In this document: one piece after another, positions 43,491 to 52,364 of the stretch
How positions within the stretch are numbered: position 1 is the stretch's first letter
How the letters are laid out: each line of letters begins with the position of its first letter
DNA from: Nisaea sp.
GTDB taxonomy: Bacteria > Pseudomonadota > Alphaproteobacteria > Thalassobaculales > Thalassobaculaceae
Length of the DNA: 64,000 nucleotides
Direction: 5' to 3'
Assembly: GCF_034670185.1 (NCBI RefSeq)
Contig: NZ_JAXMNY010000003.1
Span: 434,001 to 498,000 of the forward strand
Made by a program: the position numbers and the translations under genes
Notes under the pieces: generated by a model
What the model was told of the DNA's origin: nothing
Seen by the model: the letters and a program-made list of their open reading frames with translations, nothing else
Database searches by the model: none

Positions 43491-44762
43491 TTAGACGAAA
43501 TCTGGAACCTGATCCAATTGCGCGTCGGCCAGTGAGCCCCAGCCGAGAGCATGGGTGAAAAGATCGAGCCCGCGCGATCTAGCGTACTGATTGCCGTTCA
43601 GTCGTGCCTGATAGGACATGCTCCGGGCGAGAAAACGCTCCTTCATTTCCGATGTCCGGCTTTCCGTCCCGTTTTCGAGCCGTCCGATCATTTCCATCGT
43701 CGCCAGTTCTATGGCGCGACCTGAATTCTCCATCGGAGCGATTCCCGCATCCTGATAAAATTGTGCGTCGGGCAGAGGTGTTGAATTGAGGGTGATCGGT
43801 AGGTCACGCTCCAGAATGTGCTGATAGGTGAGAGGTGCTGAAGCACCGGTTTCGATGAGCGGTTTATAGAGGAACAGATCGCCCGGCAGATGATGACCGA
43901 AAATGGTCGGGATCAGGTTTGTCGTCAGGCTCGGCCGTCCGAAGGCGCGGACCAGGCCTTCCGGTCCGGATTGGCAATTGATTGACAGGAAACACTGCCC
44001 GCAGAGGAAGACATCCATCCAGTCTTCGTGGTCATCCAGATGGGGCACGTCGAAGACAAGACCACTCCCGGTATTCAACAATGGGTCATCCTTGCTGCCA
44101 ATGCGGAAAACCGGGAACCCCTGTTGTGTCAGCCATTCGATGGCGGGGAGGAAATTCTCCAGCGACGCGGCGCGCATCACACCTTCACGTCTGTTGACCG
44201 GGTTGGATACGTGCTCCACGTCCCGGACATGGAGAAGGATGAAACGGCGCCCGGCTTCAATGCCGAGCCGGTTCAGCCAATGCCAGCCGCGTTCCAGTAA
44301 TTGCTCGTCCATGGAAAGAAACGACGGCCCGTGGGTCCAGCGCTCCATTCCATAATCTCTGTAAAACCGCAAAATATGTGCGGCATATAAATCGTATGGT
44401 CCTTTCTGTACGAGCCCCTGATTGAGCAGTGACGAATAGAGCACGAGCTTGTCGTCGGTCTCGATGATCGTGAATTGCTTCGCAAGCAGATCGAACAAAC
44501 TCTGATTGATCCCGGCGTCACTTCTTGGCGGTGTGATCAGCACGATCTGCTCGTACATGCTTCCGAACATTGTCTTCAGATAATGAGGTTCCGGGCCCAG
44601 ATGCCCGATATGCCGCGCGAGCGGAAGAGTGGCGACCAAACTGCGTGCGCCCTTTCGCAAATATGGCTGCACGAGGCCGCGCAACCTGTCATCGAATTGT
44701 GGAGAGGACAGAAGGGTCAGCAGGTCTGAAATGTCGGGGTTAGGCTCGTTAACGGCCATCAT
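43491..44762 (-). CDS. TIGR04372-family putative glycosyltransferase
   Basis: About 423 residues. The recognisable features are FILLHVRD near 180 and GFPVFRIGSKDDPLLNTGSGLVFDVPH, followed by DVFLCGQCFLSINCQSGPEGLVRAFGRPSLTTN. This matches a family that occurs in surface-glycan and TPR-glycosyltransferase clusters of alphaproteobacteria. The start (ATG 44762 or 44759) overlaps the end of the VOC gene, so it is probably read from that message. Next to the GT41-like gene, it may act on the same glycosylation target. Confidence 0.72.
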   Translation of the reverse strand: MMAVNEPNPDISDLLTLLSSPQFDDRLRGLVQPYLRKGARSLVATLPLARHIGHLGPEPHYLKTMFGSMYEQIVLITPPRSDAGINQSLFDLLAKQFTIIETDDKLVLYSSLLNQGLVQKGPYDLYAAHILRFYRDYGMERWTHGPSFLSMDEQLLERGWHWLNRLGIEAGRRFILLHVRDVEHVSNPVNRREGVMRAASLENFLPAIEWLTQQGFPVFRIGSKDDPLLNTGSGLVFDVPHLDDHEDWMDVFLCGQCFLSINCQSGPEGLVRAFGRPSLTTNLIPTIFGHHLPGDLFLYKPLIETGASAPLTYQHILERDLPITLNSTPLPDAQFYQDAGIAPMENSGRAIELATMEMIGRLENGTESRTSEMKERFLARSMSYQARLNGNQYARSRGLDLFTHALGWGSLADAQLDQVPDFV

Positions 44763-45156
44763 AGTCAATCAGGTCAGCTTCTTCCCCGGGCGCAAAGTCG
44801 ACGTGGATATGATTGCCGTCATGATCGTGGATGTTCACCTGCTGAATTCCCATTTCCGGCAGCACGCCGCAGCGGTAGGCAACATTTTGCTCCCGCAGAT
44901 GCGCCAGGAAAGTGCTCAGTCCATCCGCGGAAATCGCAAAATGTTCCAGCTGCGCGTCGGGGCGATAGGGGGCAGGGTCGTCCTTTACGCTGACCAGATG
45001 CACCATCGCGGCGCCGTTGGCGTAAAGCCAGGCGCCGGGGAACGGAAAGGGCGGACGGTCGCCCGGATGCATGTCGAGGACGCGGCCGTACCATGCGATC
45101 ATGGCGTCGAGGTTTTTTGTCCGGAGGTTCACGTGATCGAGCGTCTTGAGCGCCAT
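44749..45156 (-). CDS. VOC (glyoxalase/bleomycin-resistance) family protein
   Basis: A 135-residue vicinal-oxygen-chelate protein. There are two beta-alpha-beta-beta-beta modules, LDHVNLRTKNLDAMIAWYGRVLDM and LEHFAISADGLSTFLAHLRE, and the second metal-site region NIHDHDGNHIHVDF. The conserved His/Glu positions suggest a metal-dependent lyase or dioxygenase of unknown substrate. AAGGA precedes the ATG by 6-7 bases. It overlaps the following glycosyltransferase gene. Confidence 0.85.
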   Translation of the reverse strand: MALKTLDHVNLRTKNLDAMIAWYGRVLDMHPGDRPPFPFPGAWLYANGAAMVHLVSVKDDPAPYRPDAQLEHFAISADGLSTFLAHLREQNVAYRCGVLPEMGIQQVNIHDHDGNHIHVDFAPGEEADLIDYDGR

Positions 45157-45220
45157 GGGCTTTCCTTTTTGTTCACGTTATGTTTCGATCCGGTAGGGCA
45201 ATTCGGAAGAAGCTTACCTC

Positions 45221-46438
45221 ATGGCCGACATCATACCCAATCGCGACGCGCGGCGTCTGTTTCTCAATCTGCACGCGCTATCGGACTCTCCCGGCCGACC
45301 ATTCCGGCGTAAGGACCTGCCGGCGCTGATCCATCGTATTGGTTTCGTGCAGGTGGACAGTATCCGCACCGTGGAGCGGGCGCATCATCACATCCTGTTT
45401 TCCCGGGCGACAGCGTACAAACCGGAATGGCTGCATCACCATATCGAGCGGGAGCGCACCCTGTTCGAGAACTGGACGCATGATGCCTCGGTGATCCCGG
45501 TCGAATTCTACCGCTATTGGAAACCGAAATTCTCCCGCACCCGCGCACGCCTGATGAGCCGGGACTGGTGGCGGGAAAGGCTCGGGGAGGATTACGAGGA
45601 AACCTGCGCCCGGATTCGCGCCCACATTATCGAGAACGGCCCGGTCCGGTCCCGAGATCTGACGGTGGGGGAGAGCCATCACGACGGGAGCGACGAGAAC
45701 AAGGCCTGGTGGGGCTGGAAGCCGTCGAAATCCGCGCTCGAACATCTCTGGCGTACGGGAGAGCTGGCGGTCTCGGCTCGTGAAGGCTTTCAGAAGGTCT
45801 ACGATATTGCCTCCAATGTGGTGCCGGCGGAGCATTTTGACCCGGTGGTGCATGACGCGGAGTTCATCGACTGGGCCTGCCGCTCCGCTCTGGAACGGCT
45901 TGGGTTCGCCACACCGGGGGAACTTGCCGCCTACTGGGACGCGATCTCTCCTGCGGAGGCGAAATCCTGGGCCGAACAGCAGACTGCTGAAACCGCTATT
46001 TCGGTAGAGGTGGAGAATGCGGACGGTAGCCTGCGGCAGCATCTGGCCCGGCCCGATGCGCTCGACCTGATGGCAGGCGCGCCGACCCCGCCCGGCCGTA
46101 TCCGGTTCCTCAGCCCGTTCGATCCGGCGCTGCGCGACCGTAAGCGTTTGCAGCGCCTGTTCGGATACGATTACCGGATCGAGGTCTTTGTGCCCGAGGC
46201 GCAGCGGGAATATGGCTACTACGTCTTCCCGATGCTGGAAGGCGACAAGCTGGTTGGACGGATCGACATGAAGGCGGACCGGAGCGCCGGTGTTCTGCGC
46301 GTGCAGAAGCATTGGCTTGAGCCGCGCCTCAGCCTTACAGCTCAGCGCAAGGCGCGGATGGAGGCAGAGCTGGTGCGGTGGGTGAAATATCTCGGGCTGG
46401 AGCGGGCGGAAGGAGACGGCTTCGACGTCGCGCTCTAG
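45221..46438 (+). CDS. YcaQ/AlkX-like crosslink-repair DNA glycosylase family protein
   Basis: A 405-residue member of the winged-helix HTH_42 family. The catalytic motif region is IGFVQVDSIRTVERAHHHILFSR near 40-62 (QVD corresponds to the QxD/QxQ motif). The tandem winged-helix parts follow, and the family C-terminus is FLSPFDPALRDRKRLQRLFGYDYRIEVFVP. Characterised relatives unhook interstrand DNA crosslinks. Its stop overlaps the convergent LysR stop. Confidence 0.88.
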   Translation: MADIIPNRDARRLFLNLHALSDSPGRPFRRKDLPALIHRIGFVQVDSIRTVERAHHHILFSRATAYKPEWLHHHIERERTLFENWTHDASVIPVEFYRYWKPKFSRTRARLMSRDWWRERLGEDYEETCARIRAHIIENGPVRSRDLTVGESHHDGSDENKAWWGWKPSKSALEHLWRTGELAVSAREGFQKVYDIASNVVPAEHFDPVVHDAEFIDWACRSALERLGFATPGELAAYWDAISPAEAKSWAEQQTAETAISVEVENADGSLRQHLARPDALDLMAGAPTPPGRIRFLSPFDPALRDRKRLQRLFGYDYRIEVFVPEAQREYGYYVFPMLEGDKLVGRIDMKADRSAGVLRVQKHWLEPRLSLTAQRKARMEAELVRWVKYLGLERAEGDGFDVAL

Positions 46439-47352
46439 TCCATCGTGGCATGGTCCAGGCGCTTCAGGACCGTTTTCGCCGTGTCGATGAAGGCGCGCAG
46501 TTTTGGATTATTGCCAGCGCGTTCCGGGAAATAGAGGAACAGGCCGGTCTCCTCGACGGACGCTTCCGGGAGCAGCTCCACGAGGCTGCCATCCGCCAGT
46601 TCATCCTCGATCCAGGGCTCGAAAATATAGATGATACCGAGTCCTTCGAGCGCGAAATCAAGGCCGATCGTCAGATCGTTCAGAACAAGATTGCCGTTGG
46701 AGGGGACGCGCACTTCGCCGGTGCCGGATTCCAGCTCCCAGTCATACATGCCGCCCGAGGAATTTCGGTAGGACATGCAATTGTGGTTCGCGAGATCTTC
46801 AATCGATGTCGGTTTGCCGTATCGTTCGATATAGGACGGGGATGCCGCGACGATGGTCCGGAAGGGCGGTTTAAGCCGGAAGACCTTCATGTCCTGCTCA
46901 ATGGAGCCGCCGAGCCGGATACCCGCATCGAACCCTTCGGCGACGATATCCACCAGCCGTTTGTCGACGGCTATCTCGATCCTCAGGTCGGGATAGCGCG
47001 GCAGCATCTCCTTGACGACCGGTGTGACCACCATCGGAACGAAGGGTTGCGCGACTGTCAGGCGTAATAGCCCGGAAACCTTTCCCTGAGCCGATTTCAG
47101 CCGCTCCAGCGCTTCGTCGATGCCGGAAATAGAAGGGCCGGTGGTATCGACCAGCAATTGTCCCCAGTCGGTGAGGGACACGCTGCGCGTCGTCCGGGCG
47201 AAGAGCGGCAGGCCGAGCCGGTCCTCGACAAATCGCACCGAGTGACTGACTGCCGAGGCGCTCATTCCGAGCTCTTTGGCGGCGGCGGCGAACCCGCCGC
47301 GCCGGGCAACGGCGAGGACGACGGGAAGGTGGGGGAGTATGTCTCTTTGCAT
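46435..47352 (-). CDS. LysR-family transcriptional regulator
   Basis: A 305-residue regulator. The N-terminal HTH is VVLAVARRGGFAAAAKELGMSASAVSHSVRFVEDRLGLPLFARTTRSVSLTDWG and a periplasmic-binding-like effector domain follows. I use ATG 47352; a GTG at 47370 is in frame. It is divergent from the IorAB-like operon 138 bp away and is its likely regulator, as is usual for LysR proteins. Confidence 0.9.
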   Translation of the reverse strand: MQRDILPHLPVVLAVARRGGFAAAAKELGMSASAVSHSVRFVEDRLGLPLFARTTRSVSLTDWGQLLVDTTGPSISGIDEALERLKSAQGKVSGLLRLTVAQPFVPMVVTPVVKEMLPRYPDLRIEIAVDKRLVDIVAEGFDAGIRLGGSIEQDMKVFRLKPPFRTIVAASPSYIERYGKPTSIEDLANHNCMSYRNSSGGMYDWELESGTGEVRVPSNGNLVLNDLTIGLDFALEGLGIIYIFEPWIEDELADGSLVELLPEASVEETGLFLYFPERAGNNPKLRAFIDTAKTVLKRLDHATMD

Positions 47353-47490
47353 TGCTGAAAAATATTGCACAATCCTTGCAGTTCAAGGGCGGATGTCTTT
47401 TTCGCGGCTGCACCTATCTCTTTTCCAACGGCGACGAAAGCGGCGCGGGTATGCGTCGGCGAGCTTTCGCGCGTGTGGGAGAGCTGAAAA

Positions 47491-47949
47491 ATGATAACAC
47501 TTAATCTGAACGGCACCGAGCATCAGCTCGATGCCGATGCGGATACCCCGTTGCTGTGGGCAATCCGCGACCATGCCGGTCTGACCGGTACGAAATTCGG
47601 CTGCGGGCTGGCGCAGTGCGGAGCCTGTACCGTGCATGTCGATGGGGCGCCAGTGCGCTCCTGCCAGACTTTCCTCGGCGATATCGACGGGGCAAAAGTT
47701 ACCACCATCGAGGGCGTCTCGGGCAAAGTTGCCGAGACAGTGCAGACAGTCTGGGCGGAACTGGACGTGCCGCAATGCGGCTATTGCCAGTCCGGACAGA
47801 TCATGTCGGCGGCCGCGCTGCTGGCGGAAACGCCGAAGCCGACGGATGACGATATCGACGCGGCTATGAGCGGGAATCTTTGCCGCTGCGCCACCTACCA
47901 ACGCATTCGTGCAGCGATCCATGTCGCCGCCGACCGTCTGGAGGCCTGA
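47491..47949 (+). CDS. (2Fe-2S) subunit of an IorA-like molybdenum hydroxylase
   Basis: A 152-residue electron-transfer subunit. The plant-type cluster is bound by Cys38, Cys43, Cys46 and Cys58 (CGLAQCGAC). The second cluster uses Cys96, Cys99, Cys131 and Cys133 (CGYCQSGQIM; NLCRCATYQRIR). It pairs with the next gene, 3 bp downstream, to form an isoquinoline 1-oxidoreductase-like or aldehyde-oxidising enzyme. Confidence 0.92.
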   Translation: MITLNLNGTEHQLDADADTPLLWAIRDHAGLTGTKFGCGLAQCGACTVHVDGAPVRSCQTFLGDIDGAKVTTIEGVSGKVAETVQTVWAELDVPQCGYCQSGQIMSAAALLAETPKPTDDDIDAAMSGNLCRCATYQRIRAAIHVAADRLEA

Positions 47950-47952
47950 TCG

Positions 47953-50160
47953 ATGCTGGTCCATAAACTCAATGCACTTGCCGAACGCGTGAAGGCCGAA
48001 CCGGTCTCTCGGCGAGGCTTCCTGCTATCCGCCGCCGCCACCTCGGCAGGGCTCGCCATCGGCTATCGCCCGCTGGCCGGTCTCGCGGCGACTGAACCGT
48101 CCAAACAGGGCGGTAATCTTGCGGCCTATATCGCGATTTCCGAAGACGACACCGTCACCATCTATTCCTCGCAGTTTGATATGGGCCAGGGCTCCTATCA
48201 TGGCGTCGCAACGTTGGTTCTTGAGGAGCTTGGGGCAGATTGGGCGCAGGTGAAGGTCGAGGGCGCTTCCGGCAATGTCACCCATTACGGCAATGTCATG
48301 TGGGGCGGCGGGTTCCAGGGCTCCGGCGGCTCTACCTCGATGGCATCTTCCTGGGACCGGTATCGCAAGGCCGGTGCCGCCGCACGGATGATGCTGGTCG
48401 AGGCTGCCGCGAAGGAATGGAATGTTCCGGCCTCCGAGATCACTGTCAGCAAGGGCATCATCGCCCATGTTGGTTCCGGCAAGTCCTCCGGTTTCGGAGC
48501 TTTCGCGAAAGCCGCCGCAAACCTGACGATCCCGGACATGATCGCACTGAAAGATCCGTCCGGGTGGACGGAGATCGGCAATCCGGACCTGAAGCGGTTC
48601 GACCGCGTCGGCAAGACCAGAGGCGAGCAGGATTTCACCATCGATGTGAAATTGCCCGGCATGCTGACCGCCGTAATGATCCACCCGCCAAAATTCGGTG
48701 CGACTGTTGCCAGCTTCGATGCGGATGAAGCCAAGGCGTTGAAAGGCGTTACCGATGTGGTCGCCATCGACCGGGGCGTCGCGGTGGTGGCGACGGATAT
48801 GTGGTCCGCGCTGAAGGGCCGAGACCTCGTTACAGTCACTTGGGATGAGAGCAAGGCGGAGACGCGTGGTTCGGCCGAAATCATGGCCGAGTATCACGCC
48901 CTGGCCACGAAGGCCCCGACGGCGGTTGCCCGGACGGACGGTGATCCGGAGGCGGCGCTGTCTTCGGCCGCCAAGGTACTGGAGGCGACCTACGAGTTTC
49001 CGTATCTCGCTCATGCCGCCATGGAGCCGCTGAATGCAGCGGTGCATATGAATGCGGATGGCGATCTGGAAATCTGGGGCGGTCACCAGATGCCGGATTT
49101 CTATCAGCAGATGGCGGCCAAGGCTGCCGGTTTGGATCCGTCGAAAGTGCGCATGCACATCATGAAGACCGGCGGTGGCTTTGGCCGGCGGGCGACGCCG
49201 GATGCGGATGTGATCCTCGAAGCGGTCAATATTGGCAAGGCGATCGGCTGGAAGGCGCCAGTGAAGGTGCAGTGGACCCGTGAGAACGATACGCGGGGCG
49301 GACGCTATCGTCCGGCCTATGTCCACCGTTTGCGTGCCGGGATCGACGCGGATGGTAAGCTGGTGGCCTGGGATAACCATATTGTCGGCCAGTCCATCGT
49401 TGCGGGCGGTCCCTTCGCCGGACTGATCAAGGACGGTGTCGACGCCACCTCCGTCGAAGGTTCTTCCACCCTGCCATATGCCATCCCAAATCTTGGTGTT
49501 GGACTGACCACCACGGATGTGGGGATTCCGGTGCTCTGGTGGCGCTCTGTCGGCTCCACCCACACGGCCTATGCAACCGAAATGTTCCTCGACGAAGTGA
49601 TTGCCGAGATCGGTGCCGATCAGGTGCAGTTCCGCCTAGACTTGTTGAAAGATCATCCGCGCCATGCGGGCGTCCTGAAGCTGGCGGCGGAAAAGGCTGA
49701 CTGGGGCAAGCCGCTGCCGGAAGGCCACCACTGGGGCGTCGCCGTGCATGAGAGCTTCCACTCCTATGTGGCGGAGCTGGCCGAGGTCTCGGTCGAGGAT
49801 GGAGAAGTGATCGTGCACCGGGTGGTCGCCGCCGTCGATGTCGGCACGCCGATCAATCCGGATGTCATCAAGGCGCAGGTCGAAGGCGGTGTTGGTTTCG
49901 GGCTCGGCTCGGTCCTTCAGGAAGAGTTGACTCTGACCGACGGTGTGGTGGATCAGGGCAATTACGATGCCTATCTGCCGCTCCGGATCGACCGGATGCC
50001 GCAGGTCGAGGTGCATATCGTGCCCAGCACCGAACGCCCGACCGGCATTGGCGAGCCCGGCGTTCCGCCGATCGGCCCGGCTGTGGGCAACGCAGTGTTC
50101 CGCGCAACCGGACAGCGGGTGCGTACCCTGCCGTTCGACAAGGGCTTCAAGTCGGCCTGA
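47953..50160 (+). CDS. Molybdopterin-binding subunit of an IorB-like aldehyde/isoquinoline oxidoreductase
   Basis: A 735-residue catalytic subunit. The N-terminal twin-arginine signal SRRGFLLSAAATSAGLAIGY (from residue 19) sends the complex to the periplasm. Moco-binding stretches include FDMGQGSYHGVATLVLEELGADW, MKTGGGFGRRATPD near 408, and the C-terminal PTGIGEPGVPPIGPAVGNAVF with Glu as catalytic base. The single-chain form with two repeated halves and without an FAD subunit is typical of IorB. The real substrate is unknown (N-heterocycle or aldehyde). A terminator follows. Confidence 0.92.
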   Translation: MLVHKLNALAERVKAEPVSRRGFLLSAAATSAGLAIGYRPLAGLAATEPSKQGGNLAAYIAISEDDTVTIYSSQFDMGQGSYHGVATLVLEELGADWAQVKVEGASGNVTHYGNVMWGGGFQGSGGSTSMASSWDRYRKAGAAARMMLVEAAAKEWNVPASEITVSKGIIAHVGSGKSSGFGAFAKAAANLTIPDMIALKDPSGWTEIGNPDLKRFDRVGKTRGEQDFTIDVKLPGMLTAVMIHPPKFGATVASFDADEAKALKGVTDVVAIDRGVAVVATDMWSALKGRDLVTVTWDESKAETRGSAEIMAEYHALATKAPTAVARTDGDPEAALSSAAKVLEATYEFPYLAHAAMEPLNAAVHMNADGDLEIWGGHQMPDFYQQMAAKAAGLDPSKVRMHIMKTGGGFGRRATPDADVILEAVNIGKAIGWKAPVKVQWTRENDTRGGRYRPAYVHRLRAGIDADGKLVAWDNHIVGQSIVAGGPFAGLIKDGVDATSVEGSSTLPYAIPNLGVGLTTTDVGIPVLWWRSVGSTHTAYATEMFLDEVIAEIGADQVQFRLDLLKDHPRHAGVLKLAAEKADWGKPLPEGHHWGVAVHESFHSYVAELAEVSVEDGEVIVHRVVAAVDVGTPINPDVIKAQVEGGVGFGLGSVLQEELTLTDGVVDQGNYDAYLPLRIDRMPQVEVHIVPSTERPTGIGEPGVPPIGPAVGNAVFRATGQRVRTLPFDKGFKSA

Positions 50161-50187
50161 TCGGATACCTCACCTGAATAAAGTGAG

Positions 50188-50216
50188 CCGCCGCCTGGCA
50201 ACGGGCGGCGGTTTTT
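50188..50216 (+). terminator. Rho-independent terminator after the molybdenum hydroxylase
   Basis: CCGCCGCC-TGGCAACG-GGCGGCGG followed by TTTTT, 27 bases after the stop. Confidence 0.88.
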
Positions 50217-50232
50217 CTATGCACTTTATAAT

Positions 50233-50262
50233 CGTCATCCCGGCCACCGAGCCGGGATGACG
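50233..50262. repeat. REP-like inverted repeat
   Basis: CGTCATCCCGG-CCACCGAG-CCGGGATGACG, a perfect 11-bp inverted repeat. It resembles dispersed intergenic palindromes of many proteobacteria and is unrelated to the RAYT-linked repeats. Confidence 0.65.
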
Positions 50263-50315
50263 GTACTAGGTGATTTCATGCTACCGTTTCCGCGAGCATT
50301 TTGGGGAGCATGTGC

Positions 50316-50786
50316 ATGTCTTGGAAGGGCCGTCTCGATCACATCCATATCTGCGCCAAGGGCGCGGAGAGCATGACCGAGCTGCGAGAAGCAAAGCTCG
50401 TCGCGGGGCAGGGTATCGAAGGGGACCGCTATTTCCTCGGGACCGGCACGTACTCGGACAAACCGGCTCCCGACCGTCAGGTCACCTTGATCGAGAGCGA
50501 GACCCTGGCAGCCTTGGCGCGGGACCACGATATGGAACTCACCCCGGTCGAAAGCCGCCGCAATCTCACGGTCACGGGCGTGCCGCTCAACCATCTCGTT
50601 GGCAAACGCTTCCGGGTCGGCGAGACGGTGCTCTATGGCGGCAGGCTGAACACGCCCTGCAAGTATCTCGACGATCTGCTGGGCAAGAAGCTGTTCAAAC
50701 TGCTGTTGAACCGCTCTGGCCTCAATTGCGAGATCGTCGAGGGTGGTGTGATCCGTCCGGGTGACGCTGTCGAATGGATTGAGTAA
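50316..50786 (+). CDS. MOSC domain protein
   Basis: A 156-residue stand-alone MOSC (molybdenum-cofactor sulfurase C-terminal) domain. It shows GQGIEGDRYF, RQVTLIESETLAAL, SRRNLTVTGVPLNHLVGKRFRVG and the conserved Cys in NTPCKYLD, which can carry sulfur. The ATG at 50316 has GGGGAG 7 bases upstream. Next to a molybdenum hydroxylase it may help in cofactor sulfuration or insertion, although a terminator separates them. Confidence 0.88.
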   Translation: MSWKGRLDHIHICAKGAESMTELREAKLVAGQGIEGDRYFLGTGTYSDKPAPDRQVTLIESETLAALARDHDMELTPVESRRNLTVTGVPLNHLVGKRFRVGETVLYGGRLNTPCKYLDDLLGKKLFKLLLNRSGLNCEIVEGGVIRPGDAVEWIE

Positions 50787-50803
50787 TCCCGGCGCGCCAG
50801 CTC

Positions 50804-51535
50804 CTAGAAGTGAAAGTCCGGCAATGCGTTGAAGGCATCTTTCAGCGCATCGCCCCAGCCCTGTGAAATGGCCAGATAGTAAGGGTCATCCGCGGTGATC
50901 CGATGCTCGTGGCCGACCTCGAAGCTGTCTTCCTTGTAGGTCATCAGATCCAGCGGCAGGCCGACGGACAGATTGGCTTTTATGGTCGAGTCAAAGGAGA
51001 CGAGCAAAAGCTTGATGGCTTGCTCGTCGGTCATCGTTGGCTCGAACGCGCGCAGGATGATGGGGCGGCCGTATTTGGTCTCGCCGATCTGGAAGAAGGG
51101 GGTGTCCTTCGAGGCTTCCAGGAAGTTGCCTTCCGGATAGATCAGGAAAAGACGGGCGCCGCCGCCGCGGATCTGGCCGCCGAGCATGATCGTCGCATCG
51201 AAGGTGGAATCCGCACGCTCTCCCGTCGGGGAGGCGGTCCGGATAACGTCGCGCAGCAGCTCGCCAACCTGGCGGGCGACATCGAACATGGACGGGGCGT
51301 CCAGAATCGACGGACTGCGGTCTTCGGGCGCCTTGGCGCGTTCGTCCAGCATGCTGACGACTGTTTGTGTCGTCGCCAGATTGCCGGCGGTCATCATGGT
51401 AATTACACGCTCACCGGGCTTCGACCAGGTGAACAGTTTCTTAAACTGGGAAATGTTATCGACACCCGAATTGGTGCGGGTGTCCGACATGAACACGAGA
51501 CCCTTCTCCAGCCTAAGGCCGACACAGTAGGTCAT
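50804..51535 (-). CDS. Anbu: bacterial proteasome-like peptidase
   Basis: A 243-residue Ntn-hydrolase related to proteasome beta subunits and HslV. After Met removal Thr2 (MTYCVGLRLEKGLVFMSDTRTN) is the N-terminal nucleophile, with Asp18 and Lys33 as the other catalytic positions. Family-typical GLPLDLMTYKEDSF and HRITADDPYY follow. Structures of relatives show an open helical ring. It is the last gene of a four-gene operon, 26 bp after the transglutaminase-like gene. Confidence 0.92.
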   Translation of the reverse strand: MTYCVGLRLEKGLVFMSDTRTNSGVDNISQFKKLFTWSKPGERVITMMTAGNLATTQTVVSMLDERAKAPEDRSPSILDAPSMFDVARQVGELLRDVIRTASPTGERADSTFDATIMLGGQIRGGGARLFLIYPEGNFLEASKDTPFFQIGETKYGRPIILRAFEPTMTDEQAIKLLLVSFDSTIKANLSVGLPLDLMTYKEDSFEVGHEHRITADDPYYLAISQGWGDALKDAFNALPDFHF

Positions 51536-51561
51536 TCTTTTAGTGTGCTCCGAACGCGCGG

Positions 51562-52362
51562 TTATTGTTGTTCCACCTGCAAGCTGACAGAGAATGATTC
51601 GGCGCTGTCGCCGAAGCGCATTCCTGACACAGGTGCCGCTTCCTTATAATCTAAACCACAGGCAACACGAACATATCGTTCATCCGGCGAGATGACGTTC
51701 GAGACGTCGAATCCCACCCAGCCGATATCGGTCACGAAAACCTCTGCCCAAGCATGTTCCGCATCCTGCTCGATCCGGTCATCCATCATCAGATAACCGC
51801 AAATATAGCGGGCCGGGTAGCCGATTTCTCGGGCAGCAGCTATGAAGATATGGGTATGGTCCTGGCAAACACCATGGCCCGCCTTCAAGGCCTCTTCCGC
51901 TGTCGTCGTCACCTCGGTCCGGCCGGCCTCATAGGCGACCCGGTCGCGGATCAGGGCCGAGAGTGTATGCATCCGCGTAAGATCGGACTCCTCTTCGCCA
52001 AGAGCTTTCAGCAGTTTTCGTATTTCCGGCCCGACGAAGGTGGCGGGCGTTTCGCGACGGTAATACCAGAGCGGCGCATGTTGCGCCTCGAACCCGAGAA
52101 CGCCATGGGTCTCGTGCGTGTCAATTTCGCCTTCGCAGAGGATCGTCATTTCGCTCTGACCGGGTTCGATACTGCTCAGGATGACGTGATTGGTGTGCTG
52201 GTCTGTAAAGCTGAGCTCCTCAGTGGCGCCTTCGAGACTCACATTCCAGTTCACAATCGACTGCATAGGGGACGAACGCGGCGTCTTGCGAAGCTGCTGG
52301 AGTGCGAAATGGACCGGCGTATCATAGTGATAGCTCGTCCTGTGGGAGATCCTGAGACGCAT
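51562..52362 (-). CDS. Transglutaminase-like cysteine peptidase of the Anbu operon
   Basis: A 266-residue protein with an N-terminal bacterial transglutaminase-like beta domain (MRLRISHRTSYHYDTPVHFALQQLRKTPR) and a papain-fold catalytic part. The triad is Cys166 (GHGVCQDHTHIF), His203 (DAEHAWAEVFV) and Asp219 (GWVGFDVSN). No signal peptide, so it is cytoplasmic. Known relatives always travel with the alpha-E and ATP-grasp genes and probably cleave or rearrange the peptide bonds that the ATP-grasp makes. Confidence 0.92.
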   Translation of the reverse strand: MRLRISHRTSYHYDTPVHFALQQLRKTPRSSPMQSIVNWNVSLEGATEELSFTDQHTNHVILSSIEPGQSEMTILCEGEIDTHETHGVLGFEAQHAPLWYYRRETPATFVGPEIRKLLKALGEEESDLTRMHTLSALIRDRVAYEAGRTEVTTTAEEALKAGHGVCQDHTHIFIAAAREIGYPARYICGYLMMDDRIEQDAEHAWAEVFVTDIGWVGFDVSNVISPDERYVRVACGLDYKEAAPVSGMRFGDSAESFSVSLQVEQQ

Positions 52363-52364
52363 GA

